A stretch of 64,000 bases of DNA, from assembly GCA_045837725.1 (NCBI GenBank), contig JBEWZL010000126.1, positions 124,001-188,000 on the forward strand, in the 5' to 3' direction. A program made the position numbers and the translations under genes. Position 1 is the stretch's first letter. Every line of letters begins with the position of its first letter. The notes under the pieces are model-generated. The model saw nothing but the letters and a program-made list of their open reading frames with translations, did not search any database and was not told where the DNA came from. Shown here in pieces: positions 46,107 through 57,888 of the stretch. The DNA comes from Vermamoeba vermiformis (lineage: Eukaryota; Tubulinea; Echinamoebida).

Positions 46107-49100
46107 ATGTCGACACCCAACAACAATAATACAGCATCTGCAAGTGCTCCACAAATTAGCACTTCGAGTAGTAACGTGGGAGCGGCTAATACTGACAGTA
46201 TGTTGAAGTAGCGCTTCAATAATTTATTCTGATATTAATTCCTCGTGCAAATGAATCATCTGCCATACCGATGCCTATTACAGCGGGTGATAAATTATTT
46301 TACTATTTTTCGGCAGATTTCTTGCAGATTGAACTACTCCTCTAATTTGCTTTAGGTCCTATCTTGTCGAGCGATATTTTTCACGAAGGCGATGTCATCA
46401 CATTACGCAAATATAAAGGCGACGGCTTATGGAAAGTAGAAGTCAACGGACACATTATGCTGATTCGCATCCCCGAAGTTCAAATAAAGCGGGTTGCAAA
46501 CGAAGACGGCAAGGGAATGAAAAAGCGAACAAGCATGGTACGTTTAAATTATATAAATACGATGAAATTTAATTATTATCAATACACACTTCCCGAGATA
46601 AGTGGCGAGATTTTTGAGAGATCACACGTAGAACAAAAAAATTAGCTAATAATAGAATAATAATAAATTTATGCTCTACGTGGCCCTACCATCTATGTCA
46701 TAATTTGGCGGTTCATTTGACCAAATTACGGACCCCGATCGAGTTACATTTTCAAAATTGCTTGTAAAAATTGCTCCTTTTGTGTCGTGTACATTTTCTT
46801 TTTGATACACTTGTTAATGTTTCCATTGTAGATGTCATTGATCGGCAAACGTAAGTCCAAATCAAAATTGCTTGGTGAACCAAAGATTGAAGTTGTGCCC
46901 GAAGGATCCAATGCCGCAGGAACCCCCGGTACTCCTACCACCTCCACTAGCATTAGTGATGACTACGGTAAGCTATTCATATCTATACTACATCTAATTG
47001 CACAAATTATTTCGAGTTTTGGCGGTTGTATGTAGCTCGTACAAGCACATACCTGTCACGAGATGAATTACATTGAAATTCTTTATTTTCATGCCATATT
47101 TCAAAAGTCTTTATTGTTTAAGATGCTGATAAGTTATATTTATCCTTGCTATAATATACAAAGCTTTTTAAAAGTATAACTGAAATCATGCGACACGCGA
47201 TCCAACTGCCATTAGATCTGCGTTAGCAACAATACCTTTTGCATATTTACATATTCTACATTATTTACCCGACGAGCTGAATCAAATGCATAATTGTTTT
47301 CAAATTCTATGTATCCCCTTATGCTTGCATGGTCGGCTGATCTAATGTACAGAAAAATACGCCTTAGACAAGCAAGCAAAGAAGAAAACAATGCGCAAGA
47401 GCATGATGAAGATCCCTTCATTACCTACCAAATTGCCTAATCAAGCGAGACTCACTGCACAACAGGTACGCACCTTATTTTTTTTTCAACCATTTTTTGG
47501 ATCTTTTCACCTTGCTTTTACAAATTCATCTGATATTTGCTATATGGCTCAAAATTACAAAAATATTCATGCGCGCGAACATTCAACTGTTAAGCAACAA
47601 ATTGTTTTGGAAAATCTCATCGCATCTAGCCGTTACGCGTTGCACAAAATTTGATTTGTCTATCCATTTGCTTTATTCATACCGGATATATATGATTTAC
47701 ATTGCTCGTGGTCTACTTGTGCCCCCGTGGTTAGCACTTAGAATCCTGAGGAATTTCATTTCGCGGGTCGAGATTTTCGCAACGAAGAAATTTTCGGCAT
47801 TTACGCCCAATTTTGTTTGTTTGTACATAGTATAGCGAATTTTATTTGTATTATATTTATTTTATGCGGCTACTAGCGAATCAACCCTACATCCAGTTTT
47901 GAGATTCGTTGCGAAATATAAATCCACGAGCAGAAAAGCAAATGGACAAAAAATCAACCAGAAAAATTCAAAGAAATTTTAGTGGACCTCCAGTAATATT
48001 ACCAGCATTTTTGAAACGCACGCGGTTACAAATAGAAAACCGGAGAGTAAGATCACCCTGAATTTGTGCAATATTAACGTTTACAAACAATAATATCTTT
48101 TTTATTCGTATATTTAACGGGATATACAAATTCTAACATAAGTTGCTGCTCTTGGGGCGATCTTGGACGAGAACACAAGATCGCTTCGGAATAATTATTC
48201 TTGGTTAATTAATGTCGCCTTTATTACTTAATTTACCACGAGCCATATAGCAATATCGATTTATGATGCTTTTTAACATCAGAAATTCTTAACTTTAAAG
48301 TATCTTCGTGAAATATGACTTACGAGTTTTCATCTTTAGGACTTGCGAGATCTGCGCGAAGAAATCGAGCTGTTGCGCGTTGACATCGATTTATTGGTCA
48401 AAGCAGTTGGTGAGGCCAATCCTGAGACTATGGAAGACCCTGTCTTGTCAAAAGTTTCAAAGGTACGTATTGACAGCAAGAAATCTAATTTTTCGTACGA
48501 TTTTTTTCAGAGAAACCTGTTGACCACGTGGTCAGCTTATAAACCGTTGAAAATCTATAAAAACACTTGCAACGCGATTTGTGAGTCGGAACCAGGACTC
48601 ACACCGAAAGATTTGCACAAATTTTAAAAAACTTAATCTCTTTATAAGACCATCCAAAAGCCACTTAGCACTCGTAATATTTATTAACTTGATTATGCAG
48701 CTCACACCTAACGAAGCTCTGCTCGAGAAAATGTTATCGAACGCGTTCCAAGTCACAATCACGAACCCTACAAGTGGCGAGCGTGAGACAAAGTCGATTG
48801 TTTTGGCAGATCAGCCTCAGCTCCGTTGGCGAGATTTGCTCATCCCGAGCATCAATCTCAACTCGTACTCGGCCACTGAGAAACAAAAGTTGACCACGCT
48901 CGAGTTCAACTTGTTCCCCTACAAAGACGTCGAAGAAAACAAGATCCAAGAGGGACTTAACCATTTGTTCGGTTTGGTCATTCACATGTTCCACGATCTC
49001 GGTCTTATCAAAGAGTTCAGAATCCCTGAAACGACTTTGTGGAGGTAAAATTTTGACGAGATCTGCCTCGTTCAGTGCGCATTTGCTAATTATGGAATTT

Positions 49101-50221
49101 TTTCCAGATTCGTGTTCGCGTGTTCTCGTCGATACAGAGCTGTTCCTTTCCACAGCTTCTACCACGCTTTCAATGTGACACAGACTTTGTATCATTTCTT
49201 GACTGGCTGCGGTGCTTCAAAGGCCTTCGGTTCGTTGGAATTGCTGGCCATGGTTATTGCTACAATGTGCCACGATATGGATCATCCTGGTCTCAACAAC
49301 GATTTCCAACGCAAGGCTCACACGCGCATTGCTCAATTGCACAAAAAATCTATCTTGGAAAATCACCATTACTTGCAGGTACGTTGCAAAATAGCGGATG
49401 TGGATCGACTTTGGTGAACTAATTCTGATTCGTTTAAAGGCTATGGGTATCTTGGATAAGAATGAATTTAACATTTTGATCAATATGCCATCCGAACAAA
49501 GAGACCAAGTGCTTCTCTACGTTCGTGACTTGATTTTGGCGACAGATCTGTCTATGCACGGTTTAGTCATTAGCAAGTTGAAAGAGCGTCAAAAGGTCGT
49601 CAGCCGTTTGCTTCAAAAACAAAACTGCCACTTGTTGCTCGATCAAGAAGACAAGATCTTGTTGATGTGCTCGTTAGTCAAGTGCGCTGATTTGTCAAAC
49701 GAAATTCGCGAGCAATCTTTGGCCAAACAATGGGCCAAGCTGGTGCTCGTCGAATTCTTCAAGCAAGCCGATACTGAAAAAGAATTGAAATTAGAGACTG
49801 CTGCATTTATGGACAGGTACGCACTTTTTTCATTTACAAAAGGATCCGATCCTGGATCACGCTAACTTTGAATGATATGATATCAAGTGCTCGTACTAAT
49901 ATTGTTGATATCTATAGGACGAAGATTATCATTTCTAAAGAACAGTTGAATTTTATCGAAAAGTTGTGTATGCCCCTCTACACCGCGACAGTGGCGATCT
50001 TCCCGAAGATGGACAAGTGCATCAAACAAATGCAATCGAACAGAGACGAGTGGGATCGATTGTTGAACTCGTTCTTTGTCGATAAGTCCACGCTGTCCAA
50101 TCAGAGCATTTGGGAAGGCGACAAGAAGGAGAAGACACCTGAAGGCCAGAACTTGTCAACGACACTCGCCTCACGTGCTTCCAACTCGTTGCAGCCAACG
50201 ACCAAGGACAAGAAGAAGTAA
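46107..50221 (+). CDS. class I cyclic-nucleotide phosphodiesterase
   Basis: About ten exons. The first encodes an Asn/Ser-rich start (MSTPNNNNTASASA). Small basic exons and a predicted coiled coil (LRDLREEIELLRVDIDLL) follow, then the catalytic domain. Its metal-binding marks are FHSFYHAFNV, TMCHDMDHPGLNND (the HD signature), LENHHY and VKCADLSN. The domain end (QADTEKELKLE) is also typical. Class I enzymes hydrolyse cAMP or cGMP to the 5'-monophosphate. In amoebae they shape chemotactic and developmental signals. There is no signal peptide or membrane segment, so it is cytosolic. Two introns are long for this genome (46968-47377 and 47466-48337), while most others are under 150 nt. Confidence 0.88.
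47466..48337 (+). other. long intron of the phosphodiesterase gene
   Basis: About 870 bp lie between the LTAQQ exon and the DLRDLREE exon. I find no gene or clear structured RNA in it. A tRNA-like fragment near 47723-47785 was rejected. Confidence 0.5.
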
Positions 50222-51540
50222 TCTAAAAACGATTATCAAATTTATTCTATTCTAGCACTGCGGTGTTAGAATGCGTTGTTTGATAGTTAGTTTTTTTGTA
50301 ATTATTTCATTTTAGTCACGAACCAAAACCCGCAATATTGTATTTTTTAAAACCCTATTCTTGTCGCCAGTTTTAAAAAGGCTGGCGATAAGAAATTACT
50401 AAATAATAAAGTAAAATTTGTTGAACGCGATCTGATCTGGATCAGAGCGGATCCACTTCTTCGTTCAAGCTAATCGTTGCGTTTAAAAGCCATAGTATTT
50501 AACGCACAGCTAAGTCTTGTGGTTCATGAGATCATGCGCGGGCTTGTGACTTGCTTTGGTAGCCCTCCGATGATTGGCTGGTTTTTTGCTTGATAAAATT
50601 AATAAAACCGAAGCCTTTTTGTTTTCGTCTTCAAGCGTTTATTATTCCACTACTGCACCATCATAGCACCACCGAAGGTCGTTCATACGACCGTTCGTAG
50701 TCGTAGATGACTGGAACGTAAGGTAAGTCTCGAAACTGCACCGATCAAACAACAAATCCACCGAAAATATTTTGTTCATGATGTTTTTAGACTAGAGTTT
50801 ATGAAAAGGATGATTTTAATTTTTCGCTGAAGCCAACAAAATATTTAAAATTAATTAACAATTTTTTGATATTTTTGAATCCCATCTGACTCGTTTGTTG
50901 TAGGATCCTGCGCGCGATGTAAGAAACTCTTTGGCGTAATCTCAAGGATGATTGAGCGAGAGGTAAGCATCACAACATTTCAAGCGAACAAAAATTGTTT
51001 CGGGATCTGCAGATGATAAAAATGGAATTACCGTCTGATTTTTGTGAAGACGAAAGCTTCTCTGGCACCAGAGATGATGCATTACCCTCATTATTCTCTT
51101 ACATTTAAATCAATCGTCTTGATCGTTCAATATCTAATGACTTGTTTTCTTGACAGATGATTTCCAGCTCGATCCGCCTCGGTTGGCCACGGACTTGCTT
51201 ACATCAAAGCAGCTGATGCCAGTCGCATTGATGAAGGTTGATTACCCTTCTTCTGCGTGCTGTCACCTGCTCGCACATTACAAGTGTCCGTCCGATCCTG
51301 CTAAGATCTGACGTCGCTCGTGTTACTAATAAAAATGTTTCATTCAACACAAACACGTTTCAAATTTTATTCGCGTAGTGTAATTTGTTTGCACCTGCAG
51401 CAACAGAGGCACGTCCAAATGAGTCATACAATAACGTTTTTTTATTTTCTACACTCTTTGTCGTACAGTTTATTATAAATACTAGTGTCTATATATTATA
51501 AAAGTCATCGATGTGTGGCTGTGACTAGCTATATGATGAC
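50222..51540. other. intergenic, possible short spliced gene
   Basis: There is no clear gene in 1.3 kb. Three plus-strand segments with splice-like ends can be read as exons: about 50904-50961 (SCARCKKLFGVISRMIERE), one from 51013 (MIKMELPSDF) and 51160-51312 (DFQLDPPRLATDLLTSKQLM, ending SDPAKI). A start and the middle junction are not secure, so I do not call a CDS. Confidence 0.3.
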
Positions 51541-53617
51541 TTAATCATCTTCCTTGTTGGGCGGGAACAGTGACAGATCTGTCCAGTAGTTGATCATCTC
51601 CATAATGTCATCTTTTTTGATCTATATTATAGTATTAATATCACTTACTATAATATATGACAGTAACATACGTTTGGATGTTCATAAGTGAATCCGGTGG
51701 CTTCAATGGCAGATCCATCGGCGTACAACTCGTTGTCTTTCATCACTTCGGGCGAGACACGAGGACTTAGCGGGGTCGATTGAATATCATATTTCTAATT
51801 TAGGTCATGAGTACATACTACGGTATATTAATAAGGAGGTATTGTGGGATATACCTACAGAGCAGAGGTCGATCCAAGGTCCCATGTGAGTGCTGTTGAT
51901 ATCTTCGACAACTTCGTTCATTGATAGCTGTAACGCATAAATCAGTAACTAATAGCATATGATATGATTGTAGTGAATTTAACATTATAAGATTTAAGAT
52001 TAGAAGAGTCGTGCCGAGGTTCGGGATCTTACCTTAGCGATACCGGCCAACAATGAATTGGTAGACTCAGTCTTAATATTCAAAATTTCTTCTAACATTT
52101 CGTTGATTTTGCCTTGAGTAGTGTCATTCTTATCGCTCAAATTGAAAATGACACCTTTGTCTTTCAAATTTGCTACGTGCCCTGTCATCAACAAGTCAGT
52201 TTAATCTCACGTTATTAATAATATAACAATTAGTTATGGCACTTACAAATAGCCTTAGCAACATCGTTTACGTGCACGGTGTTCAAGTGCAACGAATTAG
52301 GCCATAAAAATTTCATCTTTTCGTCCATCCATTTGTATAATCGAGCCAAAGTCACTCGCGGCACTAATAAATACAATAATTAATATTATAATTTGCAGAA
52401 ATAATTTAGAGTTTGGTAGTATCGAACTTACTAATTCCGTTTGAGTCTCCAGGTCCATAAATAATGCTTGGACGAAGAATAACGTACGGAATTCTAAGAA
52501 AATAAGGTATTATTAAATATTATCGCTCTAATAGTCAGTTCCGTACTTTGACGAGGTCAATAAATTCTCGCATTTGACTTTCCAATTCGCAATTGGTGTC
52601 CAGGGCTTGACTTTCGACTTCTCTTTAGCAGGTTTCTATAATAAGACACGTCTTGTTAATATATTGTACTAAATTTGTATTATTTTTAGGCTATACGTAC
52701 TTTCTTCTTGGGGTTGTAAACTTCGGCGGTTGATACTTCGATAAACTTCTTAATTGGGTGCTTGGCGGCCTCATTCACTACTGTTTGAAATACGCCGAAA
52801 ATTCTATCTTGATAGACCTGGAGTAAAAGGGTAATAATAACAGATTTCGGAACAGATCCGATTGTTTGATCCGAAAAAAGAGATTGAAATGAAGGGATAA
52901 TTGATTAATGCTAATTAGCATGCATATTTGTTGTTCGGGGTGTAGGGAATTTGAACCGGATCCAAAAAAAGTAAAAGCAAAATTCGGCAAAGTTTCGGCT
53001 CGTGAGTCGGATCCAAGCCGAAACAGTTCGTAATACTTACTGCGTCATATTCTCCGCGCTTAGACTCTCCAGCTACATTAATAACAAAATCAAAGTCACC
53101 TTGTGGAGCCTTGAATACTTTGGCGGCAGTTTCTGAAATAAAATTTAATTTAGAAATTTCTATACGGGCGTATCAGTTAAATATTCCTTAATATTAGAGT
53201 GATTGGAACTATTGTAATGCGCACGTATGTAAAATATAGCGATAATAAAGTTTGAATTTATCTTTGAAATGACATTTGACGGAATGGATAAAAATTTATT
53301 TTTTATACTGGCGCTGCATTATTCAAAATAATACCGGTAATTAACATTCTATCGCTAAAGTAATTGCCTAATAAATTTAAAAGCTATTTTTGACGGACAA
53401 ATTACCTGGCATGCTTAAGTTGCCTTGAATAAACTCCACTGCAGGATTTTTCCATTGCCTTTTGATGTTTTTGGCCTAAGTGAGCCATGCCAAACGTCAA
53501 TTTGTCGACAACACGAATGAATTTGCATAGATCCTTTTCCACCAGATACAGGACCAGATTTCGACCAACAAAGCCGAGGCCTCCCAAAATAAGTACTTGA
53601 GGTTTGTTGTCAGCCAT
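51541..53617 (-). CDS. extended short-chain dehydrogenase/epimerase-like protein, frameshifted
   Basis: About ten exons. The start MADNKPQVLILGGLGFVGRN is a Rossmann fold with a glycine motif. Later exons carry DFDFVINVAGESKRG, FIEVSTAEVYNPKKK, PYVILRPSIIYGPGD and a helical C-terminus ending PPNKEDD. This matches extended (epimerase-type) SDRs. The usual YxxxK catalytic pair is not clear; a TAEVYNPKK segment stands in its place, so the protein may be atypical or non-catalytic. In the first exon one extra base in a T5 run (53447-53451, A5 in the message) breaks the frame. Dropping it gives NPAVEFIQGNLSMP, which joins the next exon in phase. Confidence 0.78.
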
Positions 53618-53951
53618 TTTTAAGCAATTTAATACACTCGATCTGTTGGTGACACGAACAGGCCGAAAACAAAAAATGACGGCAAAATGACCCGTAGCGA
53701 ACACCTTGAAATTTCCATTGAAGAAAAGACGAACTGAGAATACCGTTGTTATTGAGCCGTAGTAACAGCTAATTATCGAGGATTTTCCGTCAGTAATAAT
53801 TTGAACAGGATCAAGATCTGGTTTGTGTCTCTCGTAAAATATTGTATCAAACTATTTTACCATTAACCAAGGTTTATTTGATCGTTGGTAAGCGATATAA
53901 AAGCTAATAGTAGCTGCTTAACGGTAGCAAATGACTTGTCGTTAAGCTTAG
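53618..53951. other. intergenic
   Basis: Two minus-strand genes flank this stretch. It holds the SDR promoter and the eIF5 gene's 3' end. Nothing else seen. Confidence 0.4.
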
Positions 53952-54847
53952 TTACTCATCGTCGCTGCTGTCAGAGTTGCCTTGTTTGGCTGCTAACTGC
54001 TGTCTTTTGATCTTTTCAGCACGTTTTTCCGCCTTGGTCTTCTTGCCGCCCTCTTTTTTTCCGCTGAGGAAAAAATGTTAGTGACCTGTGCGCGTAGTCA
54101 TGTTTGAACTATTGACTTACGAAGAGGGAGGGTTCTTGACGATGTACGAGGCCATCTTATGGTTCATGTCGGCGACTGTTACTTCACCGCAAGCCTTGCA
54201 CTTCAATCGGATCTCGCCTTTCGACGTGATCCCGATCGTAGTTTCGGGGTTGCGATCTCGTTTGCAAATGACGTACTTCTCAATGAAACCGTCCAAGATC
54301 TAGTAGTTTTAATTAATAAAAATATTATATTTTAAAATAGACTGCTTGCCTTCGCAAGAGATTCAGCCGAGTGAGCACCTGGAACGACGTAAGGATCTTG
54401 CTCAGAAGTGCGCGTGCCAAGCTCAATTCCTAAGTACTTCATCAAGTCTGCGATATTTGCGATTAGACATTTGTTAATTAATCAATATTTCCCCCAAATG
54501 ATTGTAAAGTGGGGTTGCGAAGATCGCGAGAACAGTCAAAAACAATTTAATTCGATTTTATACTCATAGATATTATTTTTTATGAATAAATATAGTACTA
54601 ATTATCTACGTACACGCTGGAGGGCGATCAAGACTCTCAGCAATTTCGTTCAGGTTTGTAATTACAGTTCTTCCATTTCCACGGCCTTCAACCTGCAAAA
54701 TAAGCATTAGATTGATATTATCATAATAAGATAATCAATATAACATACTTTGGCTAGAAGAAATGGCATCCAGTAGCGATAGCCGAGTCTATGAGGGACA
54801 TCTCGGGGAATCGTCTCCTCTCCTTCGTGCTTCTTTAAGTTCTCCAT
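53952..54847 (-). CDS. eIF5 N-terminal-domain protein lacking the W2 domain
   Basis: Short protein of about 190 aa in four to five exons. It begins MENLKKHEGEETIPRDVPHR, then YRYWMPFLLAKVEGRGNG, ITNLNEIAESLDRPPA, YLMKYLGIELG and LDGFIEKYVICK. It ends with a zinc ribbon-like CKACG and NHKMASYIVKNPPS. This is the eIF5 GAP domain plus its eIF2-beta-like C4 ribbon; the Arg of YRYWMP corresponds to the GAP Arg15 of yeast/human eIF5. The first pair of ribbon Cys seems reduced (CKRDRNP). After that only a charged tail follows (KKTKAEKRAEKIK, then SDSSDDE). The C-terminal W2/HEAT domain, which binds eIF2-beta and eIF1, is absent. It could be a second, truncated eIF5 or a 5MP-like regulator. Confidence 0.8.
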
Positions 54848-55177
54848 TTTGATAAGGCGCCATACAGTTAATTAAAAATAAGTAGGTGATTGGGAAAGTT
54901 ATGAGTTGGGTTGTTGTGTTACGCGGGTGTGAAACTGAAAAAATCAAAAACACTGCGTTATTTCCAATTTATAGTAGCGTTAGCAATAAAATTGATAATT
55001 TGCACATTAATCATTATTCGATCTAAGGCGTACTTTTGGCTTCGAAGAACCAGTAGGCGGTTCAGTCGTCGACACTTTGGAAAAAACTTAAATTAATTCA
55101 AAATTTATTTAAAATCGTAAGTTAATCTTAATTGTACACGATGCCTTCTCTAAGTGCTACGCTTACACGTACGAGAA

Positions 55178-55468
55178 CTATTTCTTTTCGGTAGATGGCT
55201 GCTGCGCAGAACTGTCAACCGTCCGATCAGGCAGCCTGATTGGCTCGAGCACTTCAAAACCAAGTTTGCCACTTGTTAGATTCAACATTCGAGGACGAGG
55301 AATGCTAGGTTCTATAATAATAGTCACATTAGTTACTGGAGTCCTTTGTATTCAAATGAAGATCTGGCTGTTTGATAAGGGCTTACCCTTGGGTGTTATT
55401 GGGACCGATTTAGCTACTGTCGGGGTTGTATTGGGGACGTTCGCTTTCGTATTATCAGAATCAGCCAT
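55178..55468 (-). CDS. 71-aa hypothetical protein
   Basis: Two exons (55468-55387, 55311-55178) join in phase to 71 aa. The sequence is low in structure: MADSDNTKANVPNTTPTVAK, then PRPRMLNLTSGKLGFEVLEP and a Ser/Gln/Lys tail ending STEKK. No family recognised. The splice sites (AAGG|GTAAGC and TTATAG|AA) are good, and the frame is open throughout, so I think it is real. It lies between the eIF5-like and BTB-TLDc genes on the same strand. Confidence 0.55.
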
Positions 55469-55698
55469 GTTGTTGCTAGTAAAATGTAATCAAAACAATT
55501 TAAGGCCAGCCGCACGTTCGAAACTATTCGCCGTTGAAATTTCTCTTCCCGTTTGACTTAGTTTGCAAGTCCTACGAATAGCAATAATGTTGAAGATTTC
55601 AATGAATAGTGGTGCTTAATAGTAATATGAGTTTTAAGAAGCGAATTGGTCCAGATTTGAATCCAGATCGTTTAGCCTCGGCGGTTGCTCCAAATATC

Positions 55699-56758
55699 TT
55701 ATTCTACTTGAAACACTTCCACCTCTTCTATTAGATACTGAGTATATGGCCCTGTTCCTCGCATACCAAAGTGTTTTGGTGATTCATAAGCGTAACTTCC
55801 TTGGATCCGACAATAGCCTTCATTCGGAAACAAGCCTATTTGGTTAAAAATGATTACAATTACTAAAATATTACTTCCGTGGTTATAACGTTTCACGAAG
55901 AGGCCTTAATACTTAAATTATCGATAATTGTACGTACTTAAATCAAAATTTTCTGTATCATAATTTCCAAAGCAAGGACCAGTAGACGGTGAAGAGTAGA
56001 TTCCAGCATTATTCTTCGCACTAAATTTAGAGGGCACTGAATACGTCACTGCAAATAACCAAGACTGCGGTGAAGGATAGATAAAGCCTGAATCGTTCCA
56101 GATGCGCTCGGTAAATCCGCCGAATATCAATTGCTGTTGCGTCTTGACTACTGTTAATGTTGGCCCTTTGTCGTCACATAAATGATGAAAATCTTGCGCT
56201 AAATTGCCGTCGCGACTTCCTTAAATGGAAATTAATTTGGATCCACTTTTCATGAAAGACTGTAAAAATATCTTACTTCGATATAGCAGCTGTCCTGATC
56301 TTATTCCACATTCTGATAGGAATTGTAGCAGTGCCTCGGTCAGTATTGTCGAATCTAGAACTAATTTTGGTATTACGACTTCATAAAGTCCATAATAATT
56401 TAACTCTTCTTTTAATATTTCTTTCTTCGTTAAGCAATGTGGCCAATGAAATTTTCCGGTTTGCAAAAACGTCAGAATCGTTTTGAATGGTTCTGAAGGA
56501 CGATCGATAAAAAAATATCCGTCTGTATCTTTTATAATTGGATGACGACCGCTAAACATGGCCTCCAACATCGTTCCTTAAATAAATATATTAGTGTTAA
56601 TTTATTTAAAATTCATATTGCAGAATGGGCGCCATTTTACACTTTGAATTGGAGACTGTCAAGTTACCTTCGTATTTGCATAGTGTAGTTCTGTACGTGG
56701 AAAAATACTCTCCACCAACATTTAATTTCAGAATAGATTCGCTGATTATACTGTTCAT
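55699..56758 (-). CDS. BTB(T1)-TLDc domain protein
   Basis: Four exons. The N-terminus is a KCTD-type BTB/T1 domain (LKLNVGGEYFSTYRTTL, TMLEAMFSGRHPI, DGYFFIDRPSEPFKTIL). A helical linker follows. A TLDc domain then runs from GSRDGNLAQDFHHLCDDKGP through FGGFTERIWND, SWLFAVTYSV and GLFPNEGYCRIQGSYAYESP. Proteins with this arrangement are common in amoebae and ciliates. BTB domains form oligomers and may recruit cullin-3; TLDc proteins are linked to V-ATPase regulation and oxidative stress. The role of this copy is not known. Confidence 0.85.
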
Positions 56759-57888
56759 GACGACGAAGCAAATAAACAAAAGTGACCGTTTTTGCTTCTA
56801 GTTATCGGCCGATAACTAAACACAATACTTTAGTTTCAAGCTGTATATGAAAATGCGATATCAATATCAATTATTTGGGGCCGGCTTGGTTGGCGTTGAA
56901 GAACTGTCGTAAGCTTTGATCTTAAGATCCAATGATTTTGTTAACACGTAATAATTCGGAAAAAATATTTATAATTATCTAGTACTGTTCTACATTATTA
57001 CAATCCAACTTGTTGTGTCGGATTTGACGTTGTGGAAAATTTTATGATTTGTACGTTCCGGTTAGTAAAATCAACTTTTTAACCTCCATTTGGAAAAGGG
57101 TATTAATACTTTTCTAATAGGCGCCAGATAATTATTTGGACGTTTATGACCAGCGCCCATCGAAGTAATTGAGACTGAGACTTCAATTCGATGCGACATT
57201 AGTGCACGCGTATGCGTAAATTTCAATTTAATTAATTTGCTAATACTTTGCAATAGCATAAGAAATCACGAGTCATTCCGGAGTGACATTTAGATTGACA
57301 TTCTACAGTTCCTGCAGGAATTTGCGTTTCAATTCCAAATTAGTCCAAGTCTCACGGTTGCATCGATGACGAAGCTACTATATCAAAAAAGAATAGGCAC
57401 ATTATTTATCTCCAAGTTATCTCGTGCACAATGGACAGCGGAGGTCGAAGAATTTCGCCGTGTTCGAGGGATTTGAATAGCTTCGGTAATTATCATCCAG
57501 GATAGTCCATATATAGGTATGTAATTACTGTGGTATTAATTTACTGTTGCCGTTGATCTTGTTTGAAATTTGTACGTTGCAGTACACAACAGCGAAAATT
57601 CACAAATTGCATCCAGTTTTCTTGTGCAATGCGACTTGGTTATTTAATGCTCACTATGAGTCATTTAATGAAACAGTGACCAAGAAGTATTATTCATTGT
57701 TAATTTGACCTCTTTTGTGTTTGCAAATTAAATTCGCTGTCAATTACAGTTGACAATTTTAGTGTGATTCCAGTGGGAATAAAATTCGCTCCTCGTTTCT
57801 CTTTTTTCATTCACTCACACTAACCAATTCAATCGAAGCCACAAGAGAGGTTTATAAACTTAGTCCCAAAGTCCTCTTGCTAGATCTG
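56759..57888. other. long intergenic region
   Basis: 1.1 kb between divergent genes. No coding region is supported; a 62-codon minus-strand frame at 57071-57259 lacks splice context or family resemblance. The last 150 bp are the promoter of the giant adhesin gene. Confidence 0.4.

Noticed and set aside
47723-47785. tRNA-like stretch in the phosphodiesterase intron, with GTGGTTAGCAC and GGGTCGAGATT resembling A and B boxes
   Set aside because: No acceptor stem pairs, the B box lacks the GGTTCGA core and the anticodon arm does not close. It is at best a decayed fragment.
50700-51312. Possible zinc-finger-like spliced gene (SCARCKKLF, then LDPPRLATDLL)
   Set aside because: Segments look coding, but no start codon or convincing first exon was found and one junction needs a weak donor. 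It is described as intergenic instead of called.
57071-57259. 62-codon minus-strand frame
   Set aside because: AT-rich, with no homology, no splice context and no neighbouring exons.
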